Positions 44,288-53,647 of a stretch of 64,000 nucleotides of DNA are shown here, piece after piece (positions within the stretch are counted from its first letter, which is position 1; each line of letters opens with the position of its first letter). The stretch covers positions 22,282,066 to 22,346,065 of the forward strand of contig NC_012872.2 of NCBI RefSeq assembly GCF_000003195.3, read 5' to 3'. Position numbers and translations under genes: made by a program. This DNA is from Sorghum bicolor (taxonomy: Eukaryota; Streptophyta; Magnoliopsida; Poales; Poaceae). A model generated the notes under the pieces. That model ran no database searches. It was not told where the DNA came from and saw nothing but the letters and a program-made list of their open reading frames with translations.

Positions 44288-45555
44288 TGTTGGGTATTTT
44301 AAACGCAAACAGAAAAATCCGCAAGCGCACGGATACCGATGTAGCTTTCACCCGGGAGTATTCCAGAGTATCGATTTTCCACAGGGAACGTGAGTGTACT
44401 AATTAAGATTCAAGATCGCCCAAGGATAACTGTATAATTATTTTTGGTGGGAAGAGAGGAAGTTTCCTAAGAGTTCTCTAGTTGATCTAAGAATCAAGAA
44501 TTACTTCAAGATTATCTATATCGGGACATCAGAGCACTAACCACGGAAAGAGATGAGAAGGGGCCTAGGAAGCTCCGACTACGGTCCTACAAACACCGAT
44601 CCGAACATGGTGGAATACGTCGACCATTAGGGCTGTCACTACCCTAGGGCTACCACAACAATCCACAGGATTGGGTGCAATTCCAGGTAATTGCAAGACT
44701 AAACACCACGTCTAATCTATTAATTACTACTCTAATGTTTCAAAGATTAGATCACTTGATGCAAGCAGGAACCCAATACATAACTTGAATGTAAATAAAA
44801 GTAATTAAAGAACTCAGGAATTATGAATTGAAGAACCTGGAGAACGATGAAGAACGAACCAGTTGCTGCAAAAGTATAATGTTGAGGAAGATCCGACAGA
44901 TCCGGCTCCTCCTCCGCTCTCCTCTTCTCTCTCCCTATTTTCTAGATTACAACTAGAACTAACTAGAACTAGAACTAGAGGAACTAGAACTAGAACTAGA
45001 TGAACTAGAACTAGATCTAGATGAACTAGAGGTAGAACTAGAAGAACTAGAGGGATCCTCTCTACTTTGATGAAGAATTGAAACCCTAACTTTGATTCTG
45101 TAGAAGAGGTAAGCTCTCCAAGGGCCAGGGGCCTTGCTTATATAGTCTTTTCAGATGAATCTGGGCCGTTGGATCAAACGGACATTGATCGTGTGGTTTT
45201 CCTTGAAGTATTAGGTCGGTGGAGCATGATCCCCGAGCTTCACCCTGATTGGTCCAGGGGGGAGGGCGGGCGCCCAGTAACGCCCAGTGCCCGGCCCCGT
45301 CACGTCTCCCGTTCGCTCCCGTGGCTTCTGGACTCTTCTAGATGGTAGATAATTGCGCGTTAAGTTAATATCTCTATGTAAACCTAACATGTGGGACTTT
45401 CCTCCGTATTTCCTGAAAACCCCCTGCAGAAATAGACAAACACCGAAACTCGTGGAATTCTGTGAGATAAAACCCTAAGTCTGGGTGTTGGTTGCATTTG
45501 GATCCTTTTCCATGATTAGTTGATGGTTAAATATGAGCATTAAGGACCGTCAACA
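44288..45555 (-). mobile_element. Element H: solo Athila-type LTR (1268 bp)
   Basis: An LTR with TGTTGGG...GTCAACA ends, no internal region and perfect ATGGA target duplications, left by recombination between the two LTRs of a former element. It shares the TATA block (minus CTATATAAG, 45137-45145) and GC box (GGGCGGGCGCCCAG, about 45266) with D and E LTRs. Minus orientation follows from these. Confidence 0.92.
44950..45053. repeat. (AACTAG)n tandem repeat inside solo LTR H
   Basis: About 100 bp of imperfect AACTAG units (AACTAGAACTAGA with GATG and GAGG variants), absent from LTRs of D and E at the same place, so it expanded in this family or copy. Confidence 0.85.
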
Positions 45556-45560
45556 ATGGA
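45556..45560. repeat. Target site duplication ATGGA, right side of solo LTR H
   Basis: Partner of 44283-44287. Confidence 0.9.
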
Positions 45561-47272
45561 CAGGGTAGTTAGTCTTTCCACAGATGCCTCAGCAGAATCA
45601 TCAGGCTATAGGGTTTCAACAAGGACAAATCCAACCTGGGTTTCCGAATCAAGGGTTGGTCAACCAGCCGATGAATCTTGGTCAGCAAATTGGTCGACAG
45701 ATGGTTAATCTGATGTTCCATGGAGATCGTGCACCACAAAGACACGTGGAAGTGTATCAGCAGGCGCCAGATCCACAACCACCTCATCGGCAAGATGCCG
45801 TTGCATATTGGGCCGATAAAATAGCTGAAGATGATACATGAACTATGGAGCATGTCAATAGGTTCATCATTCAATGTGGAGAATCTGCTAACAGAGATGA
45901 ATTAAGGGTTCGCCTATTATCATCATCTTTGTCTGGATCGGCCTTTCCTTGGTTTATTTCATTACCCCCTAATTCAGTAATCACTTGGGCCAATCTAGAA
46001 AAACAATTCCACAAATACTTTTTTTCTGGAGTTCATGAGAAGAATATCACCGATTTAGTTAGACTGAAACAACGCAATGATGAATCGGTTGATTGTTTTG
46101 TGCAGAGGTTGCGTGAGGTCGAAAATTAGTGCTATAGTTTGGTTCTAGATGATCGGCAGCTAGCCGATTTGGCTTTCCAGGGATTGTTACCACATATCAG
46201 AGACAAGTATGCTTCTCAAGAGTTCGAGAGTCTAAGTCATTTGGTGCAGAGGATTTCTGACCAAGATGTCAAACCTTTTGAGCCCAAGAGAGCATGGAAT
46301 AAAAAGGTGTCATTTGTCGATGAGGCAGCAAGCTCAAACTCTGATGGAGAACCAGTCATCGGCTTGGCAGAGTGGGTAAAAAATAAGAAGTCGTTGTCTT
46401 GCCCTTTTGGGCATAAAGAGCCAGAGAAATTTGCATTTGATATCACCAAAGCCGATTGGATATTTGACTTTCTACTTCAGGAAGGGCAAATCAAGTTGTC
46501 GCCCAATCATGTGATTCCATCGGTTGAGGAATTAAAGAAGATGAAATACTGCTAATGGCACAATGCAACGTCTCACAACACAAATGAGTGCAAGGTTTTC
46601 AGGCAACAGCTGCAATCGGCTATAGAATCTGGGAGAATCAAGTTTGATAATCCTAAAGCTCAGAAGCCGATGAAGATCGATCAACATCCTTTCCCAACAA
46701 ATATGTTGGATGCTAAGGGAAAGACCAAGGTCTTGACGTCAGAGGTTGCTGAAAGAAGTGCATCGGTCGATCCTCAACATCAGATTACTACCAGTGATGC
46801 TAAAGGCAAGGGTCCGGTTCAGGAAGGAACCAGTTCAGGGAGGCCTCCTCAATCTGGCATTGTGATAACTCATAGAAGGCATCGGGAGACTTGGCAGCAA
46901 CATGAAGATCGGTATCGGCGCCAACAGGAGGCTTATCGTCGGGAAGAAGAAAGACGCCGACAAGAGTGGAATTGGCATAAAGATCATTGGAATTGCCCGT
47001 TCATTATCAACTGTTGGGAACAGAACATCAAATTGCCCACTGTTAGGGACTGTCCTGAGTGCAATGGTTATGATCAGTATGATAGACCTAATCAGCAATA
47101 TCAAAACAATGATCGGCGATTTAATGGGTCGATTAGGGGAAGAGCTTCAGTTCATGATCGGCTGGGGGCAGGCTCAGTGTGCATGACAGACTTGGTGACC
47201 GTGTCGAGTACTTTCCCAGGAACCAAGAAGAACTTGAAGAAATGGCGGATGCACGAGTTCCCGATGAGTTAA
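45561..47272 (+). pseudogene. gag: Gag central and C-terminal region of element G
   Basis: One frame with stops at 45839 (TGA), 46127 (TAG) and 46553 (TAA). Capsid: HVNRFIIQCGESANRDEL, GSAFPWFISLPPNSVITW, FHKYFFSGVHEKNITDL, ESVDCFVQRLREVE. A CX2HX4HX4C knuckle at about 46547-46590 has the TAA at its second position. A basic, Arg/Glu-rich helix (HEDRYRRQQEAYRREEERRR) and a CX2CX-type motif (RDCPECNGY) follow. A frameshift after about 47200 separates it from the protease frame. All stops are single-base changes, as expected for slow decay. Confidence 0.72.
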
Positions 47273-47369
47273 TATTTTGTAGGGATGCTAATACTTATCG
47301 AGTGGAATCAAGGGAAATCGTCGTCCTTCGGTAAGAAAGCCGCAACTTCCTCCATGGTGTCCAGAGGGG

Positions 47370-48168
47370 TTGACTATAACGCAGAAGAGAAGGTTGCAGC
47401 GCGAAAGACGAGAAGATTTGAGCAAAGGAGAGAATTCTAGCAAATCTGGAGATCAGCAACAGCTGGATCCCAAAGGAAAAGGGCCATCGGCAGATGTTAA
47501 CATGGTATTTGTGTTGCCGATGGAGTTCCTTGCGCCGTCCAGTGATGATGAGGAGTCGGATTTTTTCGACCAAATAGCTCAGTTGGCTCTGGATCCGATG
47601 ACGGCTAACTTTGAAAAGCCTACCGACAATGAAAGGCAGCATCTTAAAGCTCTGTTCGTCAAAGGAAGGGTCGATGGGCAGTCGATGACCAAGATATTAG
47701 TTGATGGTGGAGCTGCTATCGATATTATGCCGTATGCAGTCTATCGGAAGCTCGGGAAAGGAGATCAAGATTTGACCAAGACCGATATGATGCTAAAAGA
47801 CTTCGAGGGGAGTGTGTCTCCGGTTAAGGGGGCAATATGCGTCGAGTTGACCATCGGCAGCAAAACCTTGCCGACAACTTTCTTCGTGATCAGTGGAAAC
47901 GGTGCTTACAATCTATTGCTGGGGAGAGATTGGATCCATGCCAATTGTTGCATCCCATCTACAATGCACCAATGTTTGGTTCAGTGGGTAGGTGACAAGA
48001 TTGAGATTGTCCCGGGAGATTCTTCATACGTTATTGCATCGGCAGAGGCACATACTTATGAAAGGACCAGGTGCATCTCGGGAGAAATTTGGGAAAAGGA
48101 TTTCCTCAAGGTTGCTGATTATGAAATTCCACCGATCCAAGCAGTCGGTTCTGATGAGGAGTTTTAAT
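47370..48168 (+). pseudogene. Protease region of element G
   Basis: Frame open from 47370 to TAA about 48165. Retropepsin with KILVDGGAAIDIMPYAVYRK (about 47692-47750) and the C-terminal block YNLLLGRDWIHANCCIPS (about 47908-47960). D-G-G in place of D-T/S-G is common in Tat elements. The start codon shown is not a real initiation site; the domain would be cut from a longer polyprotein. Confidence 0.72.
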
Positions 48169-48259
48169 GGATAGATTTGCCAATGATGGAAAATTAGGCT
48201 AGGGGTTTATATCGGCCGATGATTTAATAGAGGTAGATATAGGTAATGGAGATAAGCCA

Positions 48260-48465
48260 ATGCCTACTTTTATTAGTGCTAAGTTAAATTCTGAGTGTAA
48301 GCAACAGTTAACCGATTTGTTAAAGGAATATAAAGATTGCTTTGCCTGGGACTATACTGAGATGCCTGGTTTAGACCGATCCATTGTTGAACATCGGTTG
48401 CCTATCAAATCTGGATTTCGGCCACATCAGCAGCCGGCTCGCCGATGTAATCCTAATATCCTTCC
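48260..48465 (+). pseudogene. pol: RT N-terminal segment of element G, cut by element I
   Basis: Encodes ISAKLNSECKQQLTDLLKEY, DCFAWDYTEMPGLD and the RT lead-in RPHQQPARRCNP. The frame continues at 57864 with DTKAEITKIIEAKFIRQ once the 5-bp target repeat is counted once, so element I landed cleanly in an RT frame that was open at this point. Confidence 0.8.
48461..48465. repeat. Target site duplication (CTTCC), left side of element I
   Basis: CTTCC against CTTCG at 57864-57868; reading-frame continuity of G indicates CTTCG was the original, so this copy has one later change. Confidence 0.75.
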
Positions 48466-49473
48466 TGTCGGTGTTTTTCCCCCGGGGGGTCACACCAACG
48501 AGTAAATTTGTATGCGTGCTCCCTTTTCCGGATGGTGATGCAAGAAGACACAAAGGTTTATCCTGGTTCAGGCAAGAGAAGGCCCTACGTCCAGCAGGGG
48601 GAGAGAGTTTGTATTATCTTGCACCTAAGTGCTTGTACAGGGGCGAATACAAGCGTAGTATGAAGTGTGGAGCTCTTCTACGTATGAGTGTGGTCTTGTG
48701 TCGTCGTGTCCCCTTCTTCTATTCCTGAGTCTCTCCTTTTATAGCTCCAAGGAGAGACACAGGGTACATGCGTAGACGTTAGAGTAGGGATCGATAGCCG
48801 CATGGAGCGCTGACCTACTCGAGGCTTCCGTACGGCATGGCCTCGAGCCGTCCCATCTTGATAGCCCGGTGATGATTACGCGTGCTCCTGCGTTCTACCC
48901 TGCCCGCCGCCTTGCGCTGGTTCTGAGGTCGCATGCGTGTATGGTATGGTGCGGATCCGGCGGGGTAGCTGTGGTGTTGTCAGTCGACGCCCAACTTGTC
49001 CCTAGGAAGGGACCCTGTTCGGTCGAGGGTCGGACGCCGTGTAATATGCCGATATCTGGAGCGTTGACCTTGGGTGTCTCGAGGGGGTCTCGATTAGACA
49101 TTCCATCCTTGTTTCCTCCATCCTGACACGCCCTGGGTCGTTCGGTGGGAAGGCTGCAAAAAGAACGATGGGACAGAAGCTTGTTCCCTATCACGCCTTC
49201 CGTGACCCGTGTGTTAGGTGGGGAAGCGTCAGGTGCATTTAATGCTCCGGCCCGCGTGCGCGCGTCAGGCGGCGGACAGTGTCTTTGCGCTCGACGCCCC
49301 TCGGTTCGCTCGAGCCCGCTTCTGTATTCGACGATAGTTGCTTGCTCGAGCCCTGGCCGATTCGCTCGACGGTACTTCCGTCTTCGAGGCTGCGACCGTC
49401 GACGGCCGCCCGTGTGTACGGTTGGTCTCGTTATACGTATTGGTGAGGGTACCCCTCGTTGGTACCCTCGACA
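48466..49473 (-). repeat. 3' LTR of element I (1008 bp)
   Basis: TGTCGGTG...CCTCGACA on the plus strand. Confidence 0.92.
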
Positions 49474-50416
49474 GTAGCCCCCGAGTCTGCAGTCGAGCGC
49501 TGGCGCTCGAGTGAAGACTTTCGTTTTTATGGTCGAGTTTCCACGGGGGCGCGCGAGCGACCCCGCGGGGGTAGCCCCCGAGCCCTCGAGGGAGTATTTA
49601 ACTCCTTCGGGGGCTTATTTCGCTAAATTTGCAGAAACGCTGTCAACACCCGTGGTGGAAGGTTCTGTTCGGCTTTGCCTTGCTTGGAGGTTTCGACGTA
49701 CTCTCGATAGAGCGAGCGTCTTCCACCCCAGTTTGAGTTCCTAGCGGGTAGTCCAAGTGAGAACCTGTGCCCCTTTCGAGGGGGTCAGCTGTAGCCTGGA
49801 GGCGTCCTGAGGCTAGCTCGGGCGGAGGCGGGGGCGGTGAGGATCGTGCCGCTGACTGAGGCCTGCGAGCCTGCTCAGGGCGCCTGAGGCCCCTTGTACG
49901 ATACTTTATTAATTTTGCTGTTACGTGATATAGTATCTTTTCGTAATTGTTAACTGCTTATTTGTCTTTCCACTCGAGGTTCCTTTGTTTCTCTTTGTTC
50001 CTACGTTTGTATCCCTTGCTCGACCTTTCGTCAGAAACAACCTCGATTTCCTCAAGGGTGAGGAAGTGAGTAGAGATTCCGTAGCCCAGTGGCGTGGGAG
50101 TTTTCCGGCTCATTATCCCTCGGCCTTTGAGGGGCTCGAGGTGCCTTGGCTACTTGAACCGTGCAAGGTTTACCAAACAAGAAAAGAAAATTTCTTGGCT
50201 TTTTCGACGCTTGGGGAGGGGTCGTCCCTCTGGTAGCCCCCGAGGGGGTGCGGACTATGATGGGTCATGGTCGGCATCCCCTTTTGACGTCGAGACTATA
50301 ACTCGTAACTTTTTTTTTTGGTACAGAAAGAAGCCGCTCGAGGGAAAGACTTTATTTATTCATGCGTTCATTTACAAAGTCTTCGTACAAAAAGTAGGAT
50401 CGTAAGTCTAGGACTT
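49474..50416. other. 3' internal region of element I with passenger-gene deletion scar
   Basis: 49669-49808 matches B 3221-3345 and 49805-50416 matches B 8091-8711. The junction TCCT (49805-49808) is present at both breakpoints in B. The last codons of the passenger gene (SSGGGGGGEDRAAD-like) up to its TGA at about 49858 survive without promoter or upstream exons. Confidence 0.8.
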
Positions 50417-53400
50417 CTAGGGGTAGAATCGACGTAGCTGTTCGATGTTCCATGCGTTGGTGAAGACTGCCCCCTTTTCGTCCGCCAATTTGTACGTTCC
50501 TGGCTTAAGGATCTCGGCCACCACATACGGGCCTTCCCAAGGTGGGGTCAGCTTGTGGCGTCCTTGGTTGCTTTGCCGGCGTCGTAGGACAAGGTCGCCT
50601 ACGTTGAGGTCCCTCTTGCGCACGTGCTTGTCGTGGTAGCGTCGGAGTCTCTGCTGATATCTAGCAGAGTTGAGGAGGGCCATGTCTCGAGCCTCCTCGA
50701 GTTGGTCGACCGCGTTTTCCTGAGTCTCTTTGTTCGATTGCTCGTTGTAAGCCTTGAGTCGTGGTGACCCATACTCGAGGTCTGTGGGGAGGATAGCTTC
50801 AGAGCCGTAGACCATGAAGAACGGGGTGTACTTTGTGGCCCTGCTTGGCATTGTCCTAAGGCTCCATAGGACTGAGGAAAGCTCCTCGACCCATTTCTTG
50901 CCGAATTTCTTCAATCGATTGTAGATCCTTGGCTTGAGTCCTTGCAAAATCATGCCGTTGGCACGCTCGACCTGGCCGTTAGTTCGAGGGTGGGCTACTG
51001 CGGACCAGTTCACACGGATGTGATGCTGATCGCAGAAATCCAAGAACTTTCTGCAGGTGAACTGGGTGCCGTTGTCGGTGATGATGACATTGGGGATCCC
51101 AAACCGATGGATGATGTCGGAGAAGAAAAGGACGGCCTGCTCGGAGCGGATGTTGGTGATGGGTCGAGCCTCGATCCATTTGGAGAACTTGTCAATGGCC
51201 ACCAGCAAATGGGTATACCCTCCTTTCGCCTTTTGTAGAGGTCCTACTAAATCGAGCCCCCATACCGCAAACGGCCAGGTGATGGGGATCATCTGGAGAG
51301 CGTGGGCGGGCAGATGCGTCTGTTTGGCGTGGAATTGGCACCCATGACACGAGCGTATGAGCTCGATGGCATCCGCCATGGCCGTTGGCCAGTAAAAGCC
51401 TTGCCGAAAAGCGTTTCCTACAAGGGTCCGTGGGGCGGCGTGGTGGCCACAAGCCCCCGAGTGCAGGTCATCGAGGAGTTTTCGGTCTTCCTCTACGGTG
51501 ATGCAACGTTGTAAGACCCCCGTCTGGCTCCGTCGATATAGCTCGTTGTCTTCGCCATAGATCACATATGATTTGGCCCGTCGAGCGATACGACGAGCTT
51601 CTGTCTTGTCTTCTGGCAACTCACCGCGGATAAGGCAGTCGAGGAACGGTGTGCGCCAATCGAATGGTCGACCCGGTCGTCGTTCTATCTCCATCACTTC
51701 TTCCTCCATCAAGAGCGCATCGACAGCATTGGTTGGTTGGGCGATGGTGGTGTCGACGCCAGCCCCCGTGCCTAGGTCGACGGATGGCTCGTGAAGATCC
51801 TTTGAGAATGCATCAGGCGGCACTGTGCCTCTGGTAGATGCGATCTTGGCGAGTTCGTCGGCTGCCTCGTTGTAGCGTCGAGCGACATGGACAAGCTCGA
51901 GGCCGTGGAACCTGTCTTCGAGTCGACGGACCTCCTTGCAGTATGCTTCCATTTTTGGGTCATGGCAACTCGAGGTTTTCATTACCTGGTCGATGACGAG
52001 TTGGGAGTCACCTCGGACGTCGAGGCGTCGGACTCCTAACTCGATAGCGATCTTAAGACCGTTGACGAGGGCCTCATATTCTGCGACATTGTTAGATGCG
52101 GCAAAATGAATCCTGATTACATACCTCATGTGGACGCCCAAGGGTGAGATGAACAGCAGGCCGGCCCCGGCCCCAGTTTTCATGAGTGACCCGTCGAAAT
52201 ACATTGTCCACAGCTCCGCCTGGACCTGAGTCGAGGGAAGCTGGGAGTCTGTCCATTCCGCGACGAAGTCTACCAGGGCTTGTGATTTGATGGCCTTTCG
52301 AGGCGCGTAAGTGAGAGTCTCGCTCATGAGCTCGACCGACCACTTAGCTGTCCTTCCCGTGGCCTCCTTGCTCTGGATTATCTCGCCCAAGGGGAAAGAA
52401 GAGACCACCGTGATAGGATGACCAAGGAAGTAATGCTGCAATTTGCGGCGGGCAAGGATTACGGCGTAGATCAGCTTCTGGATTTGGGGGTAACGCGCCT
52501 TGGTCTCCGAAAGCACCTTGCTGACGAAATAGACTGGCCTTTGGACCGGCAGCGCGTGACCCTCCTCTTGTCTTTCGACCACCACCGCCGCGCTGACGAC
52601 CTGGGTCGTCGACGCGACGTAGAGGAGCAGCGGCTCCGCAGGTTGAGGTGGAACCAGGACTGGTGCCGAGGTCAGCGTCTTTTTCAGCTTTTCGAGTGCT
52701 TCCTCGGCCTCGGGGGTCCAAGAAAAGCGCTCGACCTTCTTTAGGAGTCGATATAACGGTAATGCCTTTTCTCCTAGTCTCGAGATGAAACGGCTCAGAG
52801 CCGCCAGGCACCCCGTGACTCTCTGCACACCCTTGATGTCTCGGATTGGCCCCATTTTCGTGATGGCCGAGACTTTCTCGGGGTTGGCCTCGATACCGCG
52901 CTGCGAAACGATATATCCTAGGAGCATGCCTCGAGGCACGCCGAAAACGCACTTCTCGGGATTGAGCTTGATCCGGCTGGTGCGTAGGCAGCTGAAGGCA
53001 ACCTCGAGGTCCCGGATCAGGTCTCCTCGTCGCTTTGACTTGACGGCAATGTCGTCGACGTAGGCCTCGACCGTTGATCCTACATGTTCGCCAAATACGT
53101 GGAGCATGCAACGTTGATACGTGGCTCCGGCGTTTCGAAGCCCGAATGGCATGGTCACGTAGCAATACATCCCAAAAGGCGTGATGAAAGAGGTCGCGAG
53201 CTGGTCGGACTCCCTCATTTTTATTTGATGGTAACCGGAATATGCATCAAGGAAAGAAAGGGTTTCACATCCCGCGGTAGAATCGACAATCTGATCAATG
53301 CGTGGCAATGGAAAGGGAACTTTTGGACATGCTTTATTCAAACTAGTATAATCGACACACATCCTCATTTTCCCATTCTTTTTCTTAACTAATACAGGGT

Positions 53401-53644
53401 TCGCTAACCAGTCAGGATGATGAACCTCCTTGATGAATCCGGCCGCCAAAAGCTTGTGGACTTCCTCGCCAATGATCTTGCGCTTTTCCTCGTCGAATCG
53501 GCGCAACCGCTGCTTCACTGGCTTGGAACCGGCTCGAATCTCCAAGGAGTGCTCGGCGACTTCCCTCGGTATGCCTGGCATGTCCGAGGGACTCCATGCG
53601 AACATATCAGCATTTGCACGGAGAAAGTCGACGAGCACGGCTTC
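50417..53644 (-). CDS. pol: Pol of element I: RT, RNase H, second RNase H, integrase
   Basis: Follows the UAG 53645-53647 in frame with gag-protease; there is no ATG nearby (the first codons are GAA GCC GTG), so it is probably made by readthrough. About 1075 codons. RT about residues 60-240 (FLDAYSGYHQIKM; AYVDDIAVKSK); first RNase H about 300-430; second, archaeal-type RNase H about 478-610 (MYFDGSLMKTGAGAG; NNVAEYEALVNGL; VRGDSQLVIDQV); integrase finger about 690-760 (HSGACGHH, CHGCQF); core with Asp in GLDLVGP, Asp in ITDNGTQF and Glu in GQVERANG, exactly 35 residues after the second Asp. The paired RNase H domains define the Tat lineage. No frameshift or stop; ends RRFYP at TAG 50417. Confidence 0.93.
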   Translation of the reverse strand, partial: EAVLVDFLRANADMFAWSPSDMPGIPREVAEHSLEIRAGSKPVKQRLRRFDEEKRKIIGEEVHKLLAAGFIKEVHHPDWLANPVLVKKKNGKMRMCVDYTSLNKACPKVPFPLPRIDQIVDSTAGCETLSFLDAYSGYHQIKMRESDQLATSFITPFGMYCYVTMPFGLRNAGATYQRCMLHVFGEHVGSTVEAYVDDIAVKSKRRGDLIRDLEVAFSCLRTSRIKLNPEKCVFGVPRGMLLGYIVSQRGIEANPEKVSAITKMGPIRDIKGVQRVTGCLAALSRFISRLGEKALPLYRLLKKVERFSWTPEAEEALEKLKKTLTSAPVLVPPQPAEPLLLYVASTTQVVSAAVVVERQEEGHALPVQRPVYFVSKVLSETKARYPQIQKLIYAVILARRKLQHYFLGHPITVVSSFPLGEIIQSKEATGRTAKWSVELMSETLTYAPRKAIKSQALVDFVAEWTDSQLPSTQVQAELWTMYFDGSLMKTGAGAGLLFISPLGVHMRYVIRIHFAASNNVAEYEALVNGLKIAIELGVRRLDVRGDSQLVIDQVMKTSSCHDPKMEAYCKEVRRLEDRFHGLELVHVARRYNEAADELAKIASTRGTVPPDAFSKDLHEPSVDLGTGAGVDTTIAQPTNAVDALLMEEEVMEIERRPGRPFDWRTPFLDCLIRGELPEDKTEARRIARRAKSYVIYGEDNELYRRSQTGVLQRCITVEEDRKLLDDLHSGACGHHAAPRTLVGNAFRQGFYWPTAMADAIELIRSCHGCQFHAKQTHLPAHALQMIPITWPFAVWGLDLVGPLQKAKGGYTHLLVAIDKFSKWIEARPITNIRSEQAVLFFSDIIHRFGIPNVIITDNGTQFTCRKFLDFCDQHHIRVNWSAVAHPRTNGQVERANGMILQGLKPRIYNRLKKFGKKWVEELSSVLWSLRTMPSRATKYTPFFMVYGSEAILPTDLEYGSPRLKAYNEQSNKETQENAVDQLEEARDMALLNSARYQQRLRRYHDKHVRKRDLNVGDLVLRRRQSNQGRHKLTPPWEGPYVVAEILKPGTYKLADEKGAVFTNAWNIEQLRRFYP

Positions 53645-53647
53645 CTA
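53645..53647 (-). promoter_or_regulatory. In-frame UAG between protease and RT (probable readthrough site)
   Basis: Context CCC AAA UAG GAA GCC. The same stop with the same context occurs in element B (11940-11942), where gag and pol are also in one frame. Pol has no initiator of its own. Confidence 0.6.
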
